Assembly: GCA_020650975.1 (NCBI GenBank)
Contig: JAIPMN010000253.1
Location: 1-64,000 of the forward strand
Origin: Apostichopus californicus
Lineage: Eukaryota > Echinodermata > Holothuroidea > Aspidochirotida > Stichopodidae
Length of the DNA stretch: 64,000 bases
Direction: 5' to 3'
The position numbers and the translations under genes were made by a program. Shown piece by piece: positions 11,201-26,200 of the stretch; within the stretch, counting starts at the first letter, position 1, and every line of letters begins with the position of its first letter. The notes beneath the pieces were generated by a model. The model had not been told where the DNA came from. It did not search any database and was given only the letters and a program-made list of their open reading frames with translations.

Positions 11201-14200
11201 TTATCTTCCAGTCTGCAGAAACAGATCAACAAATCACTTGGGTATTGTATACATGTATTTATCATGGTTTTACTGCCTAACATGCAAAAATCCAATCCTA
11301 TACATAGTTACACAAAATAACAATGCCTATGGACATCTTCACTCTGTGTTTAAATCATTTCATCACTAAGCTCTAAAGATCAAACCGATAATCACTCATT
11401 GCGCTGTTGGGAGATTTGAACTATTTCTTCTAATCCACAAAACTGCATACCACTGGTAATTACAGCCTGATCACTTGATGACATAAACAACTTCAGCCCA
11501 GTGAATTATATGCAAATGACAATTCACTGGTCTTGAATTGTCGATTGTGTTATATCCTAAACAATAAACTGAGTTATCACAAATCTCACCTCTTGATCCT
11601 GCCATCAGAACCTCCTTTCTGTTTGGAGAAACAACACATTTGAGTAATTAAATAAGACAAAAAGAAATGTACTTAAATACAAAAACAAGCAATGCTTGAC
11701 ATAAATTCGAATAATTCAACAATTTAAATCATATTAATAACAAAATAAAGGATGAAGTACTTGGGAGAGGAAATGTAAGATGAAGCAGCCTCTCTTGTAT
11801 ATAGTTATTACAAAATAAGGCATATGTGTTCTTACCCTAAAGGGAACTTACATAGCATAATTTCAAAATTAACGGTGAATTTTCACTTACCCTTTCTTCG
11901 ATAGTTTTGTTAACCTCTTGCAAGACACTGTTTTCATTAATAGTTTCGTCTAACTTTTGTTGCATTTCTGAGATGATTTGGTTTCTATAAATATTGAAAT
12001 AAGCATCGAAACACCTATAGTCATGAACACTGAAAACTTGTAACACACCCGCATCAAACTTTACAGGACACAACCAAACCTTGCATTTCTTATAAATTCT
12101 GATAATTGTCACTTATTACAAATGTGAAACACCAATGAGGAGAGGAATATGGGAGAGATATTGGGGTTGGGTTGGTACTCATTGTCTGTACCCAATGGCA
12201 ACCATTTTGCCTTATGATATCAATTATTCTTATATACTTGAAATGATTGTGGAAACATCAAATATATCCTGCCTTCAGCTTTTAAAAGCTTTTTCTGTGT
12301 TATTTCTTGACAAGGAGAGACGTAGCATCAATACACTGAAACACTACTCATATGGACAACTGACATAGTGAATGCTTCACCACCATGTTGAACATTTTAG
12401 AATGGCAAGTATAACAATACCATACCATTGTTAGAGGCCCATTGTTAGAGAGACCCATTGTTAGAGAGGCCAATTGTTCAAGTATCAATACTATTATCTA
12501 CATCAGTGAAAATGAAATGATGCTTATCTTTAGGTGGGTGTATTGTATTGAAGTTCTCACACTCTTACCAGGGCAGCCAGTGACTGTTAAACAGTAATAA
12601 AAATGTGTGAACATTGTTTGAAATCTAAATGAAAAAATACCTTGACAATGTGATAATACTTATGATCAGGCCATACCAGAGATAACATTGTGTTGAACAC
12701 AATGCCTGTGCAGGGGTATAACACAATGCTTGTGTAGCAGTATAACACAATGCCTGTGTAGCAGTATAACACAATGCCTGTGCAGGGGTATAACACAATG
12801 CCTGTGTAGCAGTATAACACAATGCCTGTGCAGGGGTATAACACAATGCCTGAAGAGGGGGTTATAACTAAATGCCTGTGTAGGAGTAACTTTGGTCTAC
12901 ATTCATACATCACATTCTACTGTACATATTTTATGATGAAATAAAAGAATTTTCATTTGATAAATACCCCAGAAAGAAGCTAGAGGGGGGGGGGAGGGGG
13001 TACCAAGTCAGATTCAGCTTGTTTTTAACATATATGAGTAGAAAAATTAACTGACTTACTGATTTATTAACACAAAACAGATCAAACTAGTTATGTTAAT
13101 TATAAAGGGGACTTCCAATGACTTCATTGATAATGTTGTACTGCATCACATGAATTACTCTAAGATGTTAGAGTTGACCTCAGGTCACATTACCTCTCTT
13201 GGATCTCAGCTTCCTTGTCCTTTGTCAAGAGTTTAACTTCCTTTTGCAGCTTTTGATTCTGCAATGTAAAGATGAATAAAAATTGACTCAAATCAAAGAA
13301 TTGGATGGTCCAGCCTAGCAATTGGTTTGTCAATCTATATTTGATCAGTCGATCTAAGAATCGGTCAGTCAATCGAATTGTTGTTCATTCTATCTAGGAT
13401 ATGGTCCGTTGATTCATTCACCCATTTATTCGATTTATCACATTTAGAGTTGGTATGCAAAGTACTAATGATATGAGCGAAAGGAAGTAAAATTAAAACT
13501 CTTTTGAGGGCTTAAGAAGTAGAATACTCCCAGAATGAAAAACACAAAAGGAAAGAAGCGAAGAAACTCTTCAGGATTGGTTGGTCACCCTAAGAATAGC
13601 TCGGTGAATCTAAGAAGCTACTTCGTGATTACGTCTGCACAAGTGCACAATAGAAAAGTGTAGTTCAAACTATGTAAAGGTATATATATAGTCTCTTGTG
13701 CATTTGTATTATTTATTACTATAATTATTACCTCAGACTGATTAATGTCCATGAAATCGCCTTTTAAGCATTCAGTCCCAATCATGGGCACAGAACTACA
13801 AATACCAATGAAATCTTTCTTGTTGGGTTTATCTTCCACCCCTCTACTTCTGACACCACCCACCACCACCACCCACCACCACCCACCACCACCCACCACA
13901 CCTGTCTCTTCTCCACTTCTTCTGTCTATCATGATGAGTTCAGAAAATCTTACCAAAACTTCTGCCTCATTCAGGGATCTCTCCTGTTCACCCAGCTGTG
14001 ATTCTCTCAAACGAATCGTTCCATTCACGCGTTGTAGCTCTGATCGGACCTCAAACAGCTCCTGTTCTACTTCATCCATTGATTGCTACAAGAAAACAAA
14101 GAAATATAACAACTATCAAGTAAAGTCAGAACACCCACAGGACCATAGAAAAAGATCCTCTGCCCCCCCCCCCACCCACCACTCCCATGACACTTATTGG

Positions 14201-17200
14201 ATAGACCACACCTCGACCAAAAATCAACACATGTTGGAATAAAAAGTTTTTCTCAAACAGCCCCCTCTTACCAACCTCCCTATACCTCCCTCCCCTAATT
14301 TAAAACATTGACTAATCTAAACATGTTTTGTTGCATAGACCATGTTCATAATTGAATGCCGTTACCTCTGATTCACTCATCATTTATTTGCCTCCCCATT
14401 GTTTTATTCTCCTCCTCCTCTGCCTCCTCTTCCCAGTCCTCCCCCTCCTCTTCCCAGTCCTCCTCCCAGTCCTCCTCCCAGTCCTCTTCCCAGTCCTCTT
14501 CCCAGTCCTCCTCCCAGTCCTCCTCCCAGTCCTCTTCCCAGTCCTCTTCCCAGTCCTCCTCCCAGTCCTCCTCCTCCTCCTCCTCCCAGTCCTCCTCTTA
14601 CCTGTAAGCCAGGTTTCTTGGTCCTCTCTTCCTCCATCTCATCTGTCAGTACAGCTATCATCTTCTCTTTCTTTGCTATTATTTTCCTGTACTCCTCTTC
14701 CTGTTTCTTCATCAGTTCCTCCATCTCGTTGATGCTGCTGTCTCTCACCGTCCGTCTCTTTGAGATCTCTCTGTTGGCTTCATTCAACATCTCTTTCAGG
14801 CTCTCTACATCTGTTGTCTGGGAATTCTTTAGTCCCTTCAGTTGGTCCTCCTTATCAGTCATTTCCTCCCGGAGATCTGAGATCTCATTCTCCTGCCTCT
14901 CCACAATGCTGGTCAGATGCTCCACTGTTCTAGATGCTTCGCTTCTTACCTAAATATAAGAATAATGACAATGCTAGATTTATTTATATTCTTCAGGTAG
15001 AAAAAAATCATTAACCTTTGCATCTCCAACCCAGAGCCCACTGAGTTGTCTCAATTTTAAACCTGTTGGATGTCTGTTCACATTCTACATGGTAAAGTTA
15101 GCCTAATGGCCATCCTAGCAGCCTGGGATACTCTATTGTTTCTGTAATACCTGGATGTTTCATCACATTCTTCATGGTAAAGTTACTCTAATGGCCATCC
15201 TAGCAGCCTGGGATACTCTATTGTTTCTGTAATACCTGGATGTGTGTTCACATTCTCCATGGTAAAGTTACTCTAATGGCCATCCTAGCAGCCTGGGATA
15301 CTCTATTACTTCTGTAATACCTGTTCCAGTTCAATCTCTTTCTGTGTTTTCTCCTGAAGCAGATCTCTAAACTCCTCGTTCTTTCTCTGTATCTCCTGCC
15401 TCATCTCAGACACCTGGTTTTCCTTCTTTAAGGTGTTCAATTGAATCTCCTTGGTCTGACGTGAGTTTGCTTCCTGTAAGGTATCCAGGTCAGAATTCTG
15501 CCGCAATCTCAATGTGAGTAGTTCTTGATCTTTCTGCTTTAATTGATCCTAGGTAAATCAAAAAGAATGTTTATAAAACACCACTGCGAACACAAGTCCA
15601 TTTTCTCAATTAGTTTCCATCGGCCTAAAGGGTTTCATCTGACCAAGTTTTCACAAGATACATGACTTGAAGATGCAAACAGGGAAACCGTCCAGTTAAC
15701 ACATATCCACACAACATGTATAGAGGAATACATGTGTTGTGTGTTAATATTTCTAATTAAAAACATCTCACCACTATACAAAAGTTTAATCTAAGAAGAC
15801 AAATGTGGAGAGGTTTTCAGTTGTCTAGTTCAGATCTTCCTTCAGTCCTTTGAGATTATATTTTGAGGTTTATCATTTTATTTATATTTCCAGTATTAAT
15901 TTTTTTTTAAATACTTGTATTTGTTGAAACTGCTTTTGGTAATTATGTGGATACATTTCGGTGTTTGTAAACTTATGTCTTCATGTTCCAATCCCCCACC
16001 TGACATGTGTATCTAACCCAATATTCAGTACCAATGCCATGAATATTTTACTCTCACCAAAAATAACAATCAGCTGATAAAACGGATCTAAGTAATCATT
16101 TCAAAACCTTCCCTTCTACTCTCCTATGCAAAGCAGGTTAGGCCAAGGGTTAGTGAAGTTGCTTATTTTGCAAACCTCCTACAGTTAGGTTTTTCAGTAC
16201 CTTTGTGATAGTTGGAGGAGAGAAAGCTAGTAGCTACCACTCATACATATCTCCATTAAAGAAAGTGTTAGGCTTCACTCAGCAGCTATAATTGATAGTG
16301 TAGAAACTAAAACCAATTCTTTGAAATCCCAAATGACAGATCCAATTTCCCATCTGCCCGATGATATGTAATAATATCTGTGACTCCTCAAGTGAAAATG
16401 TTTCCTATTCCGTTCTGCTATCCCATTAGGTGTAAATGATACTTATTTCCAAGAAACAGTTTGAACAATTGTTTTGATTCAAGCCAGAGGTTTATTCACC
16501 AAGGGTTTAGTTCGTATTGCATTCTGATCTAAGGTACCAAACTCTACATGATCACTATTTTCATGAGATGGATCTCTTAGGCTGAGTTTTACCTCCAGGT
16601 TTTCGATATCGATCTGCAATTTCTTGATGTTCTTATTAGCTTGGTGAGCTTCTTCTTCCAGCTGGGTGAAATGGCTGTCTCTATTCTGTAAGAGACGAGG
16701 TTTCTCATTGTTCACCTGATCCAGGAGAAGTTGAAGCTCTTGAACCTGTAAATGCAAAAAGGACGACACTGGTACAAACTAGCCTGTTATAACCCTGAAT
16801 ACTGGAGGTCAAGGGTCAAAATTAAAATGTTTATAAAAGTAACATGCATGGCTTTATTTATCATACAGATCAAGAAAAGAGGCATACATGCTACATGACC
16901 AATATCAAGCAACAATAAATTCTGTACTTTAACAAATGACAGTTTACAAATAAGTGAAAAATTAAAGGGCAGGCGTTACCACTGAGGTGGTGAAGTTAAA
17001 CATGACAACACTAGAAGGTTCTGCCATTGGTTCATAAAGATTGAATGAGCAAGTTATTCTTAACTTTTACTTCTGGATTAGTTTCCAATAAATAAAACCT
17101 TTAACGTTACTGAAGAAAACACATGTTGCTTATTATGTCATAACTAGCTTTTTATACTTGAGGGATACAGACTCATAGTAACATCCACCCCCTCCTTCAC

Positions 17201-20200
17201 CCCTCCTCCCCCCCCTTTTCCCCCTTTCTTTCCATGAATGATTCAGCTTTAATGATGTACAGGAGCAATATGAGACAACAGACAAAAATGTAATGGTCAC
17301 AAGAAATGATTTCAGAGGACAGATAATTTAGACTAATCAGACAAATGTAACATTGTCAAACAGAGAGCAGAATTTCTACGACACATCCAACATCACTTGA
17401 CAAGTTGTACTGTTTTTACCTTTATTTCCAACACTACTTTATCTTGTTCTAGTTTCCTCCTCAGTGTATTCCATTCTTCCTTCTCCTTGAGCAACCTATC
17501 CATCTCTCGCCTCTTCTCGGTGAGCCTGTTATCGCAGTCTCTCTGACAGTTCTCCAGGGCAACGTTCTTGGTTGCTACATCTGTCTGTAGCTGTCTAATG
17601 ATTTGATCTCTATCCTGAATCTGGGTCTTTAGAGCAGCTTCCATTTCTGGAGTTGTGATGTTCCTCTCTCTACAGATACAAGAGAAACCACATATGGAAA
17701 TTTTCTGCTGCAACCGTCTAACATCTCAATCTTGGTGAGTAAATACAGTCATTTCTCAAGTCGATCATTGTAATAATATGCATTTTAGATCCCTGGTATT
17801 CACACTTGTTTGCCTGTTCATCCCAATTTGAACTTTGATCTTCTTGGCAAACCTCCGAGTGATTGATGTTGTGACTGGGAAGGGGTCTATGGGGGGGGGG
17901 GAGTAGTCCCTCCAATTTTAGAATAATTATATTTTTATATATTATTATATGATCGAGGGTGCTTAGTTGTAACATAGTGCATATATCTTGCAACTTTTTG
18001 AATTACTTTACGTTCAAGATTAGCTCACATTTTTTTCAACATTTAAATATCTTGATTCTTTTGAGGATGGTTCAAGTCGTAAAGATACATTACCTTTCTA
18101 CAGAAAGCTGCTTCTGAAGTTCAATTAGTTCTCTTTCCAAGTCTCCTGTGAATAAAGCAAAAATAATAATAATAATTAAACAGTCAACAGACCACTTTTC
18201 ACAAAGTTATTTATAAACATCAACCTTACTATATACGGATTTAATCTTCCAACTATTCTGACCCAAGATTATGCATTTCATGAGACACATCTCCATCATA
18301 TCTTCTTAAATTACAGCTGATCGGAAATGAAAGATTGTCTAGTATCAACGAATCACCATAGAGCACTGCTTCACCTAACAGCATTGGCATTTGTTCTTTT
18401 AATCTTCTACTGAAAGAGCTAATTATTAGCAGTATTTATGGATGCCTATGCAGGTCTTTGTCCACAAATTACAAGACATTTCAGGTTCCACAATATGACA
18501 ACAATTCCGCATGCTAGTATGTCATATTTGTTATTCCAATGAATGCTCGGACTTACTTATCCTATCTTCGGCTCTCTTCTTTCCGTTATCAGCGAGGACG
18601 CACTGACTACGGAGCAATTCAATCTGTCTCTGGAGTATATCATTCTCCTGTCGATACTTCCTCAGGTCCTCAACTTGATCTGAAATAAGATGGCCAGTAA
18701 CGATTTGCTTTCTTTTCTTAATTCTTCAGATTTTAATGTGTATAATCTTTAGGTTTTTATTTGTAATGTTATGCCCTGGAGCCCCTGATAATTTATAGCT
18801 TTTATATTTCTAGAATAATTTTCAGAACTAGTTTTAACTCCAACATGAATATATAGAATTGAGCTGTTGAATCAGTTTCATTTCCTGCATCGCCATTCTC
18901 AATAATGCACACTAAACTAGACAAAACTAAACTAAACTAACCTACACTAACCTAAGTTAAACTACAATAAACTACACTAAACTAACTTAAACTACACGAC
19001 ACTAACTACACTAAACTACACTAAATTAAACTACACTACACTAAATTAAACTACACTACACTAAATTAAACTACACTACACTACACTAAATTAAACTAAA
19101 CTACACTACATTAAACTAAAGTAAACAAATGTAAATTAACTAAACTTAACTAATGACATCAAACAAAACAGGTGCAGATCAAAAGTCCTTGAGTTCATCA
19201 ACAACAACATAAATTCCATCCACTTTAATATACTGTGAGAGCTTACAGAAGGGTTAAAATTAAAATTAAATCAATCAACTGAGAGGCAAGTTGAAACTCT
19301 TTTAAAGACTACTTCACCTCTTCTGACCGGTGGAGATCCAGTAAGGCCAAGGGACAGTAAAGGCCAAGGGACAGTAAGAGGTTTAAAATTAAATCAATCA
19401 ACTGAGAGGCAAATTAAACTATTTCAAAGACTACTTCACCTCTTCTGACCGGTGGAGATCCAGTAAAGCTCAGCGACTGTGACAGCTGGTCAGACATACA
19501 CTGTTTGTGTTTGTTCTGCAGCTCTACGTACTGTTGCTTTAAACCCTCATAGTTAATCTCCACTTTGTACTTCTCACTCTGTAGTCTGAAATGTAAGAGC
19601 AGGTATGAATGATATTAGTTTGACAGGCCTGGAATTCATCCAGGAATCAAACAGATACACTAAGCTGAAGTGAGCAATATAAATATGTGCAAAGCAAGTA
19701 CTCTGTTATCATAAATATGAAACTTCCAGATGATGTTTTTATGTTATGAAACAAGAATTATCTTCTTTATCATCAATCACACTAAATCACCACAGCAACA
19801 TAAATAATCACCCGTACAGCTAAAATAAAGTAAAATCAATGGAATATAACCCATCTTAACGGGTGTTTTTCTAGCAAGAAAGTTTCTCTGTTGTTTTCAA
19901 AAATATGTTTTCAATTCCTAGTTTTCTATTAAAGCGTAAAACTTGATATTAAATAAGAATAAGTTTGCTCCTCACTGATCATATTCGGCCTTGGTAATTA
20001 CATCTCCCTTGCTGTTACTGATTAGCATCTCTGCTTTCTCTTTCTCCAGTTGGCTGATCTTTTGATTAAGAAGGTTATTTAGGTCATCCATGGATCTATT
20101 CTTCATTGTCACCTCTTTCAGTCTTTCCTCTGCAATATTAGTAGCATGCTGCAACTCTGAATTGTTTGTATTGAGACTATCAAGCTGGACAGAAGAAGAA

Positions 20201-23200
20201 AATGGTAAACAGATTTCAAATTGATTGCAAACTAATAATCTAATACATGGTTTTGTCGATACCTTTGGGTATAAAGGTTCAAGGACTTTAACCTGGCTAA
20301 TGTAAGATGCTGTTATTGAATGTTGCTTGTATGTTCTCTTGTTGTTACCATTTCATCAGGAGTTGTGGATGTTGTATTGCTCTACACTAATTGCATTGTG
20401 GATGTTGAGTCAACATGAATCTGTATATTGAATTATTGCCAGATGCTTTATCTACACCTAAGACTCCCTCATCAGGGATTGTGGATAGTTTGATATTTTT
20501 ATGGTTGAATTGTAAGATGCCTACTTCCACAAAGACCCTACTGTCTTTAATTATTTCAATTTGTTTTCTTTCAAAAGCTCACAAATTTGGAAACTTTATG
20601 ATTATCTATAACTATTCCTAATTTAGAGGGTTTTAGGAGAGAATAAAGAAACTGTTATAACTGTTGTTTGCATATCCAAGGAATCTGTGGGGAATACTGT
20701 AGTTTCCTTCAGATGTGAACTCATTTGTGGAAGCTATGTACAACTCTCTTTCCCCCCTCACCTTGACCAACCATCTGTGAATATAAAGGCATCGCTGCCT
20801 CTATGCCACTATGATGCCTTTTATTGAAAGAGAAATACAGAAATAAAATCAGTACGGTACCTTTTCTAGTTTTCCTGATAAGAGGTTGTTCATCTGTTTC
20901 AAGTTATTGACCTGTTCCTGGTAGGATGAGCACCGTTCACAGAAGGCTGGAGTGCTTCGAGCTGACCAGGTAACAATGCCGTTTCCATCAACCTCTGTTT
21001 GCATGTTGTCTCTGGCAGCAAGCTCTTCTCTCAACTCTGCTATCTTATCTCTTCAATGGAGAAAAAAGTTAAGCAAAACTTAGACTCGCACACAAAACAA
21101 CCAAATCCTAAAATATCAGGTCAATGAGAATGATGTAAATATCAACATTGTGATTGAGTCTATCTCTCTCTCTCCCATCTCTCTTTTGGCATCCCAATTA
21201 TGCTGTCAATGGGTTACACATTTTCTTCGTTACACAGGATCTTTCTGTGAAATCTTACATGAAAAAAAAATGTGTTTGGACAATATCAGATACTTCAATA
21301 CAAAGTTCAATACAAAATTTGTGTATTGTAAACTGCTTAACAAGCTTGAATCATGAACTTTGATAGTATAAAAGATTTCTGAAAGTAGAAAGCATTTAAG
21401 GTCAAAGAGTTCAACCTAAGAGTGAACCAGCATTTTATCCCTACTGTCACAATCGGGCAATTTTTTTGTAATGAAGCAACCATGAGTTTAGAGGGATAAA
21501 ATCGCTTTTCTTTAAATAGTTTTCCTTAGACGTTACAACTCACTCGGCTAATCCAAGTTCTGCTTTGAGGTGATCAATGTCAGCCTGCATCTGTTCAGCA
21601 CTGTGTTTTGGAACTCCAGAGGCCTGCATAAAATGGAAAAACAGAAGAAATGTCACTGCCATGCAATTGGGTTGTATCTAATATGGAAGCACTCCTCTCT
21701 TAACATGAGTCAAACCCACTAATAATACCAGTAACATTACCAAACATGACATCAAAGTTTTTTACAAGGCAATATAAGTTGTATTTACAACATTTTTGTT
21801 TGCTCAGACTTTCAAAAGTATCATAAAATGTTAATAGTGCTTTCACCTTCTTGGCTATATAATTTAACTGTCCTATCCTTCAAGTAAACATACTTTAATC
21901 TTCATGTAAGCCTAAAACTATGAGAAGTGAACCATACTATAACATACCAAGATACCATACTATACCACATTCTATACTTCATTACATATCAATTCACTAG
22001 TAACACTAGGCTATGTCTGACTATCCAGTCACAGCTCAAAGCTACAAGTAAATAGGTTTTAAATACCTGAGCCTGGGATAGAATGTTTTTTTGCATTTCC
22101 AGGAGATTAATGACTTGCTGATCTTCTCCGTGTTCCTGGACCAGTTTCTCGTTCTCTTGTTTGAGTTTATCTGCTTCATCTCTGTACTCTAACAACTTCT
22201 CCTGTTTATTGACCGCATCCTGGAGGTTAACCTTCAGCTCCGATATCTAAAAATTCACAACAACACCAGACGTTTGAAATCATTTTAAAATGAGAAGTCA
22301 GCGCAGAATAGCACTAAAAGTAAGCTTACCTGATCAGAAAGATGGAGTGATGAAAATGATATTATCCTTGAGACAGATTATGTCACCAAGCTACACAGTG
22401 TCTCCACTCATATTTCAGTTATTGATATAAAATCAATATCTTTCAAGATTCTTCTTCGTGGTTCAAATGTAAACTCTCAAATGAAAACAGATTCCTGTAA
22501 CCTAGCAACGAATTTGACAAAGAGTTGTTAACTTTTATGAGCATATTAGTTGAGGAAACTTGCTCCTGCACCTGTGAGAAGAATTTAATCTCAGTTTACC
22601 ATCTTTGAGCAGGTCCTTGTTTAATACCTGTTTGTGAGCTTCATTGAACCTGTCATTAAGTTCAGTGACCTGGCTGTCTTTACGACCCAGATTACTGGAG
22701 AGACGGTCACAGGTCGTCTTCCACTCCTCCATCTCGTCTTGGTGTTTCTCAGTATGTGTCTTCAAATCATCATTGGCTCTTTGTAACATCTGTTAAAGTG
22801 GTTTGTAAACAAATTAAAGGAATCATATAAATCTTGTCATTTTATATATCAATTGAGATATATATATATATATATATACATCTTTGTCTCATAAATACTC
22901 GAATAGTAAGATACTGCAAAAATAAAATACTGCAATACACCTTTGCATAACATTGTGTGTAGTTTATTGTTATGCTATATCAGGTAAGTTATTCACAAAA
23001 GAAGTTAACTCAAATTTTGAGAAAGAAAAAAATCTCAGATTTAGAAACATCAGAATAGTTAGCTTTCAGTTACTTTCTCAACAAATGCCACTTCAAAGAC
23101 ACCTTACTACTTTAACTTATTGACACCTACAACAAATTCATAGGAGATTTTCAAAGATCTAACCTAATTTGCATATTAAGAATTGCAATATGTTGTTGTC

Positions 23201-26200
23201 ATTTACTGGTAAAGATAATTACCAGCTTGCTACACCTTGTTGTGGGTGAGAGCCTTTGATTCTTATTTGTGAGCAGAATTGTAGAGTTGAAGCTAATGAG
23301 TCATGGAATATACTGATGTAATTTTAGTAATGTAATGCAAAAAGAACTGCTTTGAAGCCTTCCAGACAATGAATACAACTGGAAGCAAAGAATGTTGACC
23401 GAAATAGTAGATATTCTATACAACAAAACCTCAACCAGACTATTAATTAATTAACTCGGACTACCACATAACAGCACAGAAAGTTCTTTAACAGGTATTC
23501 ACAAAATGTAATACCATTTCTGAAGTACATTTAACATATGAAATATTCTGCAGACACCTAAATCGTAGCTTAAATTGTTTACTTAAAAGTTCAAGTTCCC
23601 TGTAGAAGCTAAGATGTATCCGTTACGTTTATAAATAACCTTTTATAAATAACCATTACTCACCGTTTCAAGTTCCTGGCAGCGTGTCAGGTATTTATTT
23701 TTCTCTGCCTTTGTATCTTTCATCAAGTCCTTTATTTCCAAGTATTTCTCCTCCAACTGATCTCTCTCCTTGGAAAAATCTTCCTTTGCTATTTCCAGGG
23801 ACTATAAATAAATATGAATTGTATATTTTTACATATTTATAAGAAATAAACATTTCATTTCAGTGTACAGAGATTATAAGATGAAAAGTGAGAGGAATTA
23901 TATTGTCTTTTCTGTCTTTTTTTATTTTTAAGGTGGAAAATGGAGCACAATTTTGGTGTAATACACGTAAAATTAAACTTGATAAAATACTGCATGACAC
24001 AAGACAGCAAGTGATTTTACATTATTTTGACCTCTGTTTGTTTTACCTTTGCTAGTCCATCTCTTTCTCCTGCTATCCTCTTAGCTTCTCCCTCCCAGTA
24101 GGTCAGTTGCTGCTGGGCAGATCTCTTATCTGCTGTCACATTTCTCAGCTCCTCCTGTGTGTTCTCTAATCCGTCTTTAGCTGATGCCAATTCTGAAGAT
24201 AACACTTCACATACCTACAAGTAAGGAGATGACATAGTGTGTTGCTGGAATTACACAAGAGTATACATCTCATAGTCCAGGAGGTAGAATTTATAAAATT
24301 TGCCAATTAGCTTCAATTAGATACAGTAGAGCAAAGACTAACATATTATTGATAATAAGATCAATGTACTCCATCTACCAGAACCCATGAAACAGTCATA
24401 TGAGAGGTTGACTGAAGTGATATTATCTGACCATTTCAAAAAGTTTTTAAATAAATTAAAAAACCACAAACAACTAGGTTGGACAGTCTTAACTGTATGG
24501 TTCATTACAGTGCATTACAATCCCTGTATTTGTACAATAATTGATCAATTTAGATAAAATAGACTACCTTCTTCACAGCATTGAGCTCCTCGCTGAGTTT
24601 CTCAGAATCCTCTTCTGCCTTTTCTGCTGCAAGTTTCCTCTGAGTGACTTCCAGTTGCATCTCTGTCAGTTTTGCATCCAAAATCTGTTTAGCCTGATGA
24701 AGCAATAAACATAGTTATTAAATAAAGACTCAATATATATAAAAAAAATAAACCAGTGGTAAATGAGAGTATTATGTCATTTTGTTGTGTTCAGTGGATA
24801 CTTTGATGTAGCAGTCTCTACAATTCATTTCATGTTTATATCATTAACAATGTTTCTAATGTTACTTACACTCTGTTCATGTTCTTTATCTGCTAGTGCT
24901 TGTCTCATCACCTGTTGCATATCTAGTTTCTCTTGCATATACCTCTCCTTCGCTGCCATAGAACTGATGCATTTAGAGTTTAAATCCGCACACTTCTCCT
25001 CGGCCTCAGACGCTTGCTTCATAAATACTTCTCTGTCCTAAAAAGACATTGAGCAAATCAGTTTTGTTTTCATGTCAGATGCCAGAAATATATGTGAACG
25101 TCAGATAGTAGAAGGAAGATGTGTTTGGTAGTAATGGCAACACACCAGGGACACAAGCCCAGAAACAAAAACACACACACAAGAAAAAGTACTGCAGCAA
25201 AAGCTTAATTCAACAAACAGGATAATCCTGGGCTCAGAGTCTCACATAACAACAACACAATGCAGGTAACTAAGGGAATCTCAAGGCACCAATTGTCCAT
25301 AGTTATTTCTATTACTCTCTCTTTGTTTCTTTCACTATGTTATGTCGATATACTGTGACAAAATCAAGAAATGCTAAACACAAAAACCCCGTAAGTTTGA
25401 CTGTAAACATATAGTCAAACAAGCAAATTCATTTAAATACTGAGAAGGCCACTTGTGTATCAAGAAAACTCATTTCATACTTGTTGTAGCTTCTGTATCT
25501 TATATACATGTCCTTTTGATATTGAAGGGCACTTGTGTAAAGGAAATATACTTCTCTGACATCCCTCTCTTAACCCCTACCCCCTCCCCCCCCCCCGCCC
25601 TGTTCCTCCGCTACCCTCTGCTACAGCCACTGATGTTCAATATGTTGGTTTATACCCTTTAATTAGACACAATGTGCAATAAAATCTCAAAGCTATGAGT
25701 ACGAGTACACCCAGAGTACCATCTCACCTGGTTAGACTTCCTCAGATGTTCCCTGATGTGTTCCACTTGTTGAGTTAGGTCCGCTACTGTCCTCTCGGAA
25801 GAAGACAGGTGTGACCTCAGATCACTGTTTTCTATTGAGAGCTCCTCTCCTCTCTAGATGGAGAACAAAGACAGAATATCTCATCCACAAAGGTTATATC
25901 TTTAAAGATGTGTAAAGAGTAAGGAAAATATTAGCACTTAGCATACTGTTCACTAAATTAAATTATTACCACTCAGCAATAGTGAGAGTAGAGATAAAAC
26001 ATTTAACACAATAAACAACAGTTCAACACCACCGAACATTTTGAATTTGAAAATCAACATTTCTAATCTCATATTTTCTGCAAGACGCAGACCCATGATG
26101 TATCCTTTTTTGCAGAAATGAGTTAAGATCGACTCAATGAAACAAGACCATAGTTGTTTACCTTACGGCTTTTATCAAGTTCTTTGTTGGCTGCCTCCAG

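Noticed and set aside
12587-12913. Antisense ORFs with CYTPAQAL/CYTATQAL repeats.
   Set aside because: Products of the 24-bp intronic minisatellite; no splice context or phase fit to the coiled-coil gene.
14352-14953. ORFs encoding SSQSSSQSSSQ, PSPPPSPLPSP and GRGLGGGLG stretches.
   Set aside because: These are translations of the 12-bp minisatellite and shadows of the minus-strand exon 14949-14602.
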